64,000 bases of DNA, from the IMG/VR virus record IMGVR_UViG_3300037961_004808, positions 47,967 through 111,966 of that record; one strand, 5' to 3'. Below, piece by piece: positions 58,496-64,000 of the stretch (position 1 is the first letter of the stretch; each line of letters starts with the position of its first letter). The notes beneath the pieces were generated by a model. The model saw only the letters and a program-made list of their open reading frames with translations. It did not search any database and was not told where the DNA came from. Position numbers and translations under genes: made by a program. Source of the DNA: a virus.

Positions 58496-59471
58496 GATGT
58501 TCTAGTAACGCTGAACCAATGGAGAGACCTCCATCATAAGAAAGAGGATCGACATAAAGATTTATGTCTAGTTCTTTCATGATTTTGTAGTTAGCAACAC
58601 AGTTGAGGAAAAATCCTCCACTAACTACGACGTTTGTTTTTCCGGTTGCAGTGACTGCTTTCTGAATGATGCGTAGAGCATGTTGTTCAGCAGATATCTG
58701 TAACCGATGTGCCAATTCTATTTTAGTACACTCTGGACCGGTGTATGCGGTACTGTGTCCTTCTGCATACAACTCCTTGCTGCATACACTATGGTTGTAC
58801 TCGACGTTGAATAGATCAGGTTCCTGTTTGGTCTCACAGTATGGTGCCAGACCCATAGTCTTACCTGCCTCTCGTTCATCAAACCCACAGAAGCGTGACA
58901 CTCTACGGTACGCTTGACCCACACTGGTGCGGTCACTATAGAAATGATTACCCTCCCAGTAGGGTTCCTTCAGTTTTGCACACTCATCTTCACTCCAGAA
59001 AGTTGAGTAGTGTTTGAAGACAGGAATGAATCCTTGCTTGTCATGCACAAAGATACTCTCAACCTCACAGAAGTTCAGTCCATCCTTGACTACATTGGAT
59101 CCCTTCCCATCCATCACCACACATACAGCATCATCAAACCCTGAGTTGTAAAAAGCACTGGCAGCATGACACTCATGATGCCTAGTGCGGTAGTCTACGA
59201 TGGGGATGCCTAGATCCTTTACAATTCTAGTCAGATTATTTTTCTGCTTGAGTCGTAGGATAAACTTCTCTGGATAGTATCTGGTATAGCAGTCACAGAT
59301 AGTAACCTTGTCAATGCTAGAGTCCAGATACTTTTTTGCTACTTGAATAGCAGATCGATCACGTTTGATCTTACTCAGTCTTTCTTCTTCCAGATAGAAG
59401 AGAACCTCACCGTCTTCTACGATAGCAAGTGATCCATTGTGTGATAAATTTATTCCACAGATTCTTGCCAT
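58443..59471 (-). CDS. Carbamoyltransferase N-terminal (Kae1-like) domain, first copy
   Basis: The 342-residue protein has RHHECHAASAF (H98, H102), VVMDGKGS, a DEREAGKTMGLAPY segment, SGGFFLNCVANYKI and YDGGLSIGSALLEHHED. It is longer than the second copy, with an insert of about 70 residues after residue 145. The last ~15 residues (TLFGTCLYSEPHQG) have no counterpart in the second copy. They read, in another frame, the start of the C-domain gene, as if a fused gene had been split by a frame change. Catalytic motifs are intact. Confidence 0.8.
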   Translation of the reverse strand: MARICGINLSHNGSLAIVEDGEVLFYLEEERLSKIKRDRSAIQVAKKYLDSSIDKVTICDCYTRYYPEKFILRLKQKNNLTRIVKDLGIPIVDYRTRHHECHAASAFYNSGFDDAVCVVMDGKGSNVVKDGLNFCEVESIFVHDKQGFIPVFKHYSTFWSEDECAKLKEPYWEGNHFYSDRTSVGQAYRRVSRFCGFDEREAGKTMGLAPYCETKQEPDLFNVEYNHSVCSKELYAEGHSTAYTGPECTKIELAHRLQISAEQHALRIIQKAVTATGKTNVVVSGGFFLNCVANYKIMKELDINLYVDPLSYDGGLSIGSALLEHHEDTLFGTCLYSEPHQG

Positions 59472-60103
59472 TCCAATGCTTCACTCACCGATGGATACTG
59501 TTCAATGAAGATCTCCTTACATGCTTCGGCAACCTCCATGTGTTCTTTCTGTGTGCCGTTGGCAGTTCTCAAATTGATGTAGTGGATCCACGACCTACAT
59601 GAACCTGTCATGTAGATTCTGGTGGGCGTACAGAGTGGAAGCACATTTCTTGCACACTCCTTTGCCACACCACGCTCAAGCATCTGTTGATACAGTGCCA
59701 TGGAAGAATCAAACAGAGTTTGCATCTGCAACTCTAGATTCTGGACTACGAATGGATCAAGATCATCAATAGAATTCTGACGATTCTTGTCATCCTGACG
59801 ACGCAGTTCAGGAATAGGAATAGAATCTCTCAGCAGACTAGAGTCTGCATAGCGTTGTGAAAACTCTTGGAAAGTAAAACTACGGTGCCTCAGTATTTGA
59901 GCTGCGATAGCACGGGTAGTATTGATTTCCAGAGTCATAGTGGATTGCTCAAACACAGACCAGTGGTTGTGCTTGATACAGTAGCGGAGCAACCCAGCAT
60001 ACTTTTCGTTCTCTTGATTAGAAGGGTTGCTCACGCGAGCAATGTACGCCATCATCTGCTCAGCGTCAGGCGTATTGCTTACCAGTTTTACAGTTGGTTT
60101 CAT
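59450..60103 (-). CDS. thyX: Flavin-dependent thymidylate synthase
   Basis: ThyX makes dTMP from dUMP with FAD and methylene-tetrahydrofolate. The 217-residue product (start at the ATG at 60103, MKPTVKLVSNTPDAEQM) has the signature RHRSFTFQEFSQRY (residues 72-85, RHRX7S). An ATG at 60130 overlapping the previous stop would add nine residues and cannot be excluded; it has AAGG close by. thyX is frequent in T4-like cyanophages. It overlaps the first carbamoyltransferase gene by 22 bases. Confidence 0.9.
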   Translation of the reverse strand: MKPTVKLVSNTPDAEQMMAYIARVSNPSNQENEKYAGLLRYCIKHNHWSVFEQSTMTLEINTTRAIAAQILRHRSFTFQEFSQRYADSSLLRDSIPIPELRRQDDKNRQNSIDDLDPFVVQNLELQMQTLFDSSMALYQQMLERGVAKECARNVLPLCTPTRIYMTGSCRSWIHYINLRTANGTQKEHMEVAEACKEIFIEQYPSVSEALEWQESVE

Positions 60104-60126
60104 AGATCTTCGTACTGCCAGCGGCG

Positions 60127-60279
60127 TCATGGACCTTCGTAGGTTTCGTCGTAGTCTAACTCAACAGGGTCGCATTCGTCAAATCGATACGACTCAACGT
60201 CGGAGTAGACTTCTGCTTTCAATGCACTAAGCAGCATCTCTAGGTCAGAGATAATAATCTTTAGTTTGTCTCGTTCCAT
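60127..60279 (-). CDS. Small acidic protein, 50 residues
   Basis: The ATG at 60279 gives MERDKLKIIISDLEMLLSAL and a 50-residue product ending YDETYEGP, a coiled-coil helix plus an acidic tail. It is the first gene after the 60286 promoter and just before thyX. Function unknown; the start-stop fit supports it. Confidence 0.6.
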   Translation of the reverse strand: MERDKLKIIISDLEMLLSALKAEVYSDVESYRFDECDPVELDYDETYEGP

Positions 60280-60285
60280 ACGTAT

Positions 60286-60324
60286 AGCATAAGATAAAAA
60301 AAGAGAGGTGTCAAGACCTCTCTT
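60286..60324 (-). promoter_or_regulatory. Composite terminator and sigma70-type promoter
   Basis: On the minus strand a perfect 9-bp hairpin (AAGAGAGGT/ACCTCTCTT, 60301-60324) followed by a T-run (60296-60300) ends the upstream unit. TTGACA, partly in its loop (60309-60314), with TATGCT 17 bases later (60286-60291), starts the thyX/carbamoyltransferase operon. The -10 matches four of six positions. Confidence 0.65.
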
Positions 60325-60332
60325 AGTTTGAC

Positions 60333-60476
60333 TCAGGATTGAGAAGCGAACTTGCGTTCTACCTTGACTCCACGATACATGAGGTCATGGTTGGTACGCT
60401 GGTCACGTTCTTGAAGAACCTTTGCCTTGTAACCTTCAGCGTCATATTTGACGCCGCGATAAGTGATGGTAGTCAT
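60333..60476 (-). CDS. DUF4278 small cyanobacterial-type protein
   Basis: The 47-residue product starts MTTITYRGVKYDAEGYKAKV and repeats MYRGVKVERK near the end. The two YRGVK-type motifs are the mark of DUF4278, a small family of cyanobacteria and cyanophages. Function is unknown. It is followed by a terminator hairpin 9 bases after its stop. A leader of about 40 bases separates it from the preceding gene. Confidence 0.75.
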   Translation of the reverse strand: MTTITYRGVKYDAEGYKAKVLQERDQRTNHDLMYRGVKVERKFASQS

Positions 60477-60518
60477 CAGTCTTACTCCTAAAGTAATTGG
60501 ATTTTTAGGCCCGTTCCT

Positions 60519-60680
60519 TTAGTCGTTTGCGTCCCAAGGACATTCAGGAGTTGCATCCTGAATAGTCTCGACTAACTCAACTTTGATTTCATTCTTCAGG
60601 TAAATATCTTCTTGAACTTTGAGGATGATAGCATCCGCATCTTCGCAAAGTATACCTGAATAAAGTAGTAGTTCCGCCAT
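60519..60680 (-). CDS. Small acidic protein, 53 residues
   Basis: I take the ATG at 60680 (MAELLLYSGILCEDADAIIL) as start. An in-frame extension upstream would run through the promoter at 60759, whereas a GGAG lies about 11 bases before this ATG in a small GAACG/CGTTC hairpin. The 53-residue product ends ECPWDAND and is not recognised. Confidence 0.6.
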   Translation of the reverse strand: MAELLLYSGILCEDADAIILKVQEDIYLKNEIKVELVETIQDATPECPWDAND

Positions 60681-60758
60681 GGGATGAACGGCTCCGTTCC
60701 GCGACTTACTTGCGTCCAGGCATGGGATATGAAGTCCCTTCTGGATGAACGTATGGTA

Positions 60759-60786
60759 ATTATACCACACTATGTATGTCTGTCAA
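60759..60786 (-). promoter_or_regulatory. Sigma70-type promoter TTGACA-N16-TATAAT
   Basis: On the minus strand TTGACA (60781-60786) and TATAAT (60759-60764) are 16 bases apart; both hexamers are perfect. It overlaps the stop of the radical SAM gene and drives the two small genes to the terminator at 60296. Confidence 0.8.
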
Positions 60787-61895
60787 CTTCTACACCGCTT
60801 GGTACCACAGTAGTCCGCACAGATATGGGGTTTCTTATCCCATGAATCCACTAGAGTATGTTGGAAGAAAGGAGTCTGCAATACTTCTTCAAGACTGTGA
60901 TGCTGTAAGCATATAGATTTGATACCACCCTGGTTTTCGATCAGTGGTATGACATTATCCCAGAATACTTTCTGCATATACTCAGCACCCACACCTTTGT
61001 TTGGGTTCTTGATGTCCCTAAACTCTGCGGGAGCATCGATGTCATCATGAACATAGAACTGTGGGTAGAAGAACCTTAGACGTGACTGGTGGAAGCAGCA
61101 GGCATGAACCACACCCCGACTATCAATCCTCAGTTGTCCTGGTTTACCACGCTGGTGTTTATATCTACAGTCAACAGGACTGTCATCAGCAACAGGATTG
61201 TTTTTGAATACGTGAGCAGGATCAGAAACTACTTCTAGTTTTCTGACTGTGCCTTTGTATTCGTAAGTGAACGTACCATCCCCCTTACCACTAGCATCAT
61301 ACATATCATTGACCTTCGTGTGTTGAAAGTCTTTGAACTTCATCAACCTACTGAGTGTTCTGCAACGTTTAGTCTGATGCTCATTGTGTTTGAAGACTAG
61401 CATCCTCCACACAGCAGGTCCACCAGCGGCAATGAATGCTCTAGCACTACTGATTACTTTGTTGTAGTCTACACCTACCCTATACTGTTGTATGGTATCT
61501 TCTAACCCATCGATAGAGAAGATAAGAAAAGAATCTTTATGCGATGCTCCCATGAGGGCACCAAGTTTACCCCAAAACTCTTGGTCTCGGGTGCCTCCAT
61601 TAGTACTCATCTGGAAAATGATATTCCTATTCACATTCAGAGTGTAGGAATATATTTCTAGCAGGTCCTCACACAATGTGGGTTCACCAAAAGACCCTTG
61701 GAAGTACATCATCTCTGTCTTCCTAAGGGTCTCTGGTGGGAACCACTCCTTCCACTGCTCAATGCTGATGGAAGAACGATTCATTGATGGGTCCGGTTTC
61801 AACACCGCTACCTCATCGTTATAAGATGTCTTGTGCCTGGCACACAGAGGACACTTGGAGTTACAATGATCTGTTAGATCAATGAGGAACTTCAC
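60783..61895 (-). CDS. Radical SAM/SPASM-like protein
   Basis: The 370-residue protein has CNSKCPLC (C11, C15, C18) at the very N-terminus, a FQGSFGEPTLCEDL motif after the first strand, and STNGGTR. Later cysteines (VDCRYKHQRG; HACCFHQS; CLQHHS; CADYCGTKRC) suggest an auxiliary SPASM-type cluster. It starts with GTG overlapping the upstream TGA (GTGA). It is not closely related to the two other radical SAM proteins of this region. It may modify a peptide or sugar. Confidence 0.75.
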   Translation of the reverse strand: MKFLIDLTDHCNSKCPLCARHKTSYNDEVAVLKPDPSMNRSSISIEQWKEWFPPETLRKTEMMYFQGSFGEPTLCEDLLEIYSYTLNVNRNIIFQMSTNGGTRDQEFWGKLGALMGASHKDSFLIFSIDGLEDTIQQYRVGVDYNKVISSARAFIAAGGPAVWRMLVFKHNEHQTKRCRTLSRLMKFKDFQHTKVNDMYDASGKGDGTFTYEYKGTVRKLEVVSDPAHVFKNNPVADDSPVDCRYKHQRGKPGQLRIDSRGVVHACCFHQSRLRFFYPQFYVHDDIDAPAEFRDIKNPNKGVGAEYMQKVFWDNVIPLIENQGGIKSICLQHHSLEEVLQTPFFQHTLVDSWDKKPHICADYCGTKRCRS

Positions 61896-62341
61896 TTATC
61901 ACGCCAGTGGATCTCAGGGTATGCTTTCTCTACAACACTGCGGGTGATGCGATACTTGCTTTGCAGCATACCATCCTTGACTAGACAGATAATCTCTGCC
62001 TCGTCAGCATGAAGACTCTCCAGGAGTTGGATCAGCATAGTCTCACGCTTCATCTGTGACAGGCGATCGTTACCACCACGGATGAAGTTGTAAAGGGTGC
62101 GCCACTCACTGATAAGACGTGTGTGACCCACTGCATTAGCAGGAGTATCGTTTACCTTGTAAGGTACAGGTCCTTCTGGGATAGCACTGAAGATCTGCTT
62201 ATCAAAGTTCCAGATCAACACTGCCTTTACATCATCCCGCTTATTTTTTGACAGGATCTCTACCTTTTTGTCAACCGTCTTAGCACCGTGAACTGCTTTG
62301 AACAACTCAGATACAAGAGGATTATCAGGAAGTTTTGCCAT
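61892..62341 (-). CDS. DUF6433-like protein, 149 residues
   Basis: The product (MAKLPDNPLVSELFKAVHGA) contains KDDVKAVLIWNFD-like strand RDDVKAVLIWNF, a RTLYNFIRGGNDRLSQMKRE segment, and ends EAEIICLVKDGMLQSKYRIT. This arrangement (EAExxCLVKDxxLxxKY) is known to me from T4-like cyanophage and pelagiphage proteins under the name DUF6433. Function unknown. It is coupled to the radical SAM gene by GTGA. Confidence 0.6.
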   Translation of the reverse strand: MAKLPDNPLVSELFKAVHGAKTVDKKVEILSKNKRDDVKAVLIWNFDKQIFSAIPEGPVPYKVNDTPANAVGHTRLISEWRTLYNFIRGGNDRLSQMKRETMLIQLLESLHADEAEIICLVKDGMLQSKYRITRSVVEKAYPEIHWRDK

Positions 62342-62343
62342 AG

Positions 62344-62574
62344 TTAGTCTTCAAATTCATCTAAATGTGGAGTGTCACCCTCAAATCGGAAGGAGATAAG
62401 TGACTCAGCAATCGGATTGCCGTTCTCGTCAAACATCTCGGGGTGTGTGTACTGTGGGGTTACATCATGGATGTATGCCCGAACTAGGTAACCAATTACT
62501 AGTCCTAAACCAACGGTCTGTAGTAGGATAACGACACCCATGACTACAAAAACGACTGTGGAATCAAGAGACAT
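62344..62574 (-). CDS. Small single-pass membrane protein, 76 residues
   Basis: One N-terminal membrane helix (about residues 7-33: VVFVVMGVVILLQTVGLGLV) is followed by a soluble, acidic tail (PEMFDENGNPIAESLISFRF). No family is recognised. It lies 2 bases upstream of the DUF6433-like gene and overlaps the 45-residue gene. It is probably a membrane-located accessory factor. Confidence 0.65.
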   Translation of the reverse strand: MSLDSTVVFVVMGVVILLQTVGLGLVIGYLVRAYIHDVTPQYTHPEMFDENGNPIAESLISFRFEGDTPHLDEFED

Positions 62575-62701
62575 AATTGTTTCTCTCTCTTTCTATATGT
62601 AGGGAATATTTTACCCCAAACAATTTGAACAGAGGAATAATTCTTGCGAAGTTTGGTTTCCTTTTACGGTTGCGAAGAAGGAGTTCAAACCCCTTGTTCA
62701 T
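62564..62701 (-). CDS. Small basic protein, 45 residues
   Basis: The ATG at 62701, 2 bases after the glutaredoxin stop, opens a frame that ends inside the start of the next gene. The product (MNKGFELLLRNRKRKPNFAR) is strongly basic and ends SLHIERERNNYVS. It fills an otherwise empty 129-base gap, which is the main support; no strong ribosome-binding site is seen. Confidence 0.4.
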   Translation of the reverse strand: MNKGFELLLRNRKRKPNFARIIPLFKLFGVKYSLHIERERNNYVS

Positions 62702-62703
62702 GG

Positions 62704-62940
62704 TCAGATCATCTCTCGATCTTGAAGATACTTCAAAGTCTCTTTGCATCCACCTATCGCTTTGTTGTTGATGGATACCTGAGGAAACGTTGCTGCCTCC
62801 TCAAATTCCAAAATGAATTGTTCTCGTGTGAAATCTTTGTCTAGTTTATACTCGATATAATCGATGTCAATAGAGGCAAAGAGTTGTCTAACTCTATCAC
62901 ACCACTGACAATTATCGCGGGAGTAAACTACTGCCTTCAT
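62704..62940 (-). CDS. Glutaredoxin
   Basis: The 78-residue protein is a glutaredoxin with active site CQWC (C11, C14), the TFPQVSI cis-proline strand and the following IGG. Phage glutaredoxins reduce ribonucleotide reductase; no reductase genes are in this window. It overlaps the small membrane protein gene upstream by 29 bases and is driven by the promoter at 63139. Confidence 0.85.
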   Translation of the reverse strand: MKAVVYSRDNCQWCDRVRQLFASIDIDYIEYKLDKDFTREQFILEFEEAATFPQVSINNKAIGGCKETLKYLQDREMI

Positions 62941-63118
62941 AGGTAGGTATGTTTTTTATGTAATCGGAAAATAAATCGGCACCTTCCGTTAGAGAAGATG
63001 CCATTTGTCGGAATCCAGTTCCAACATAAATTTGCCCCGCCACCACTGAGACAGTTGCGATGCCCCAGAAGATGTAATACCATTTAGATTTGACTTGATG
63101 TCGTCTAATCTTTTTCAT
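62912..63118 (-). CDS. Small membrane protein with GQIYxG motif, paralogue B
   Basis: The 68-residue product has a basic start (MKKIRRHQVKSKWYY), one membrane helix (IFWGIATVSVVAGQIYVGTG) and a FRQMASS segment. The helix end GQIYxGxxFxxM equals that of the 108-residue protein at 51824. It is the first gene after a strong sigma70 promoter (63139) and precedes glutaredoxin. Function unknown. Confidence 0.65.
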   Translation of the reverse strand: MKKIRRHQVKSKWYYIFWGIATVSVVAGQIYVGTGFRQMASSLTEGADLFSDYIKNIPTYEGSSLLPR

Positions 63119-63138
63119 AATAAAGAGGTCACTCAGGT

Positions 63139-63167
63139 ATTATATCATCTTATTGGATGGTGGTCAA
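63139..63167 (-). promoter_or_regulatory. Sigma70-type promoter TTGACC-N17-TATAAT
   Basis: On the minus strand TTGACC (63162-63167) and TATAAT (63139-63144) are 17 bases apart. It overlaps the stop of the upstream 90-residue gene and lies 21 bases before the membrane-protein start. Confidence 0.75.
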
Positions 63168-63436
63168 TAAGAACCAGTACGTGCCTTTTTCTTTTCGAGT
63201 TCAGCAACTTCCATCATCACTGCCTTCTTAGCCAATTCTTGATTGCGCCAGTAGTTCACAGTATCAGCATGAGCATCTTGCGAAAGTCGTTTCCAGCAAC
63301 GTTCCCGGAAGCGCCACATGGGAGATGCATTCTCCGGAGGAGTAACATCTTTAGTACCATCACTATCCAAAACTTGTTTTGTATGTTTCAGATCAGTAGC
63401 AGTGTCAGATAATGTAAGTCTCCTTGATAGTGACAT
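63164..63436 (-). CDS. Unknown charged protein, 90 residues
   Basis: I take the ATG at 63436 (MSLSRRLTLSDTATDLKHTK); a GTG nine bases upstream is possible. The middle has NASPMWRFRERCWKRLSQDA and the C-terminus a charged helix (KKAVMMEVAELEKKKARTG). No family is recognised. A CTAAATAA box lies 28 bases upstream, overlapping the ferredoxin stop. Confidence 0.6.
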   Translation of the reverse strand: MSLSRRLTLSDTATDLKHTKQVLDSDGTKDVTPPENASPMWRFRERCWKRLSQDAHADTVNYWRNQELAKKAVMMEVAELEKKKARTGSY

Positions 63437-63463
63437 TGATAACACAACTATACTACATCAACT

Positions 63464-63471
63464 TTATTTAG
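63464..63471 (-). promoter_or_regulatory. T4-late-like box CTAAATAA
   Basis: On the minus strand it overlaps the ferredoxin stop codon and precedes the ATG at 63436 by 28 bases. Confidence 0.5.
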
Positions 63472-63758
63472 TACAGACTATCCTCTTGGGAAGACAGAAT
63501 TGTGCAGTCAGAAGTAGGGTAGGCAACGCAGGTGAGGACAAACCCTGCTTCAATTTGATCGTCGTCTAAGAATGATTGGTCGTCTTGATTTACTGTGCCC
63601 TCTACCACCTTGCCAGCACATGTAGAACATGCACCAGAGCGGCAGGAGTAATCAAGATCGATGCCTGCTTCTTCAGCAGCATCGAGCACGTAGGAGTCTT
63701 CAGGACAGTCGAAGGTTGTGTCTTCGCCTTCGGGGTTGCGGATTGTGATCTTGAACAT
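63468..63758 (-). CDS. petF: [2Fe-2S] ferredoxin
   Basis: The 96-residue protein ([20 protein letters not shown]) is a plant-type ferredoxin. The four cluster ligands are C39, C44, C47 and C77 (CRSGACSTC, then 29 residues, then LTC), with the [14 protein letters not shown] helix before. The start is the ATG at 63758. In cyanophages petF may feed electrons to phage-encoded bilin or nucleotide reductases. It lies 5 bases after the plastocyanin stop, forming an electron-carrier pair. Confidence 0.9.
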   Translation of the reverse strand: MFKITIRNPEGEDTTFDCPEDSYVLDAAEEAGIDLDYSCRSGACSTCAGKVVEGTVNQDDQSFLDDDQIEAGFVLTCVAYPTSDCTILSSQEDSLY

Positions 63759-63763
63759 TGTAA

Positions 63764-64000
63764 TTATTGAACGTGAACTGTACCAATCATACCAGCGCCT
63801 TTGTGAGGAGCACACCAGTATGTGTAGTCACCTGCTTCAGTGAAGGTGACATCGAACTCTTCACCTGGAAGCAATGCAAGTGCTTCGTGGTCGAGTTCAG
63901 GATGATCCTCAACAATAACATTGTGAGGGGGGAGCATGTTGTTTACAAAGTGGACTGATTCCCCGGCAGAGATAGTAACTTCTGCGGGATCAAATACTAG
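63764..64000 (-). CDS. petE: Plastocyanin, 5' part beyond window
   Basis: The last 78 residues of a plastocyanin are present; the start lies past the window edge. The type-1 copper ligands are visible: a histidine in the PPHNV strand, then C, H and M in [11 protein letters not shown] near the C-terminus (final residues GTVHVQ). Plastocyanin carries electrons from cytochrome b6f to photosystem I; phage copies keep host electron transport going in infection. Codon use matches the neighbours. Confidence 0.9.
   Translation of the reverse strand, partial: LVFDPAEVTISAGESVHFVNNMLPPHNVIVEDHPELDHEALALLPGEEFDVTFTEAGDYTYWCAPHKGAGMIGTVHVQ

Noticed and set aside
62702-62749. Upstream extension of the 45-residue gene into the glutaredoxin gene
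   Set aside because: It would overlap glutaredoxin by 46 bases in another frame with no ribosome-binding site; only the part from 62701 is plausible.

Overview
This window is a 64 kb piece of a T4-like marine cyanophage (a cyanomyovirus infecting Synechococcus or Prochlorococcus). It contains recognisable T4 core genes: gp4, gp48, gp53, gp54, gp26, a gp5-type hub, gp32, gp59 and gp33. Around them lie genes typical of cyanophages: phoH, thyX, cobS, a plastocyanin, a ferredoxin, a CP12-like protein, DUF1825 and DUF4278 proteins, and giant VrlC-type fibre/baseplate proteins. Genes are packed with ATGA/TGATG/TAATG overlaps. I see no tRNA, rRNA, CRISPR array, insertion sequence, integrase or attachment site.

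Layout. (1) 1-4941, plus strand: a sulfotransferase-like gene, four tandem SGNH-like paralogues, then DUF3310 and two small genes, ending in an intrinsic terminator. (2) 4942-5727: a 786-base non-coding gap between convergent units, with several strong stem-loops. (3) 5728-9730, minus strand: sixteen very small genes separated by repeated stem-loop/leader cassettes, probably early host-takeover genes. (4) 9767-16125, minus: a methyltransferase and nuclease pair resembling a restriction-modification unit, a KTSC-type protein, CobS-type ATPase with a CobT-like VWA/metalloprotease protein, and a VOC-fold protein. (5) 16160-17724, plus: a CMP-Kdo-synthetase-like gene and a SIS-HAD fusion. (6) 17716-46477, minus: about 29 kb of tail-fibre, spike and baseplate genes. 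(7) 46513-49698, plus: a short island of gp4, an unknown gene, gp48 and gp53. (8) 49675-64000, minus: two 2-oxoglutarate oxygenases, then the replication, recombination and late-transcription genes interleaved with accessory genes (three radical SAM enzymes over the region, a split carbamoyltransferase, thyX, small membrane proteins, glutaredoxin, ferredoxin, and plastocyanin cut by the window edge).

Regulation visible in the sequence. Host sigma70-type promoters (TTGACA or TTGACC, 16-18 base spacer, TATAAT-like) sit at 4187, 7529, 51813, 60286, 60759 and 63139. Virion genes are preceded by T4-late-like CTAAATA or GATAAATA boxes 16-35 bases before their starts. Intrinsic terminators close several units. 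One terminator at 60286-60324 carries the -35 of the next promoter in its loop, and another lies inside the beginning of a predicted coding sequence (18622-18652).

The strongest unusual signals are: a carbamoyltransferase broken into a shared C-terminal domain with two different N-terminal domains next to a radical SAM enzyme; a nuclease/methyltransferase pair whose methyltransferase motif reads EPPP instead of DPPY; stem-loop/promoter cassettes repeated between small early genes; and a CP12-like redox-loop protein inside the baseplate operon.
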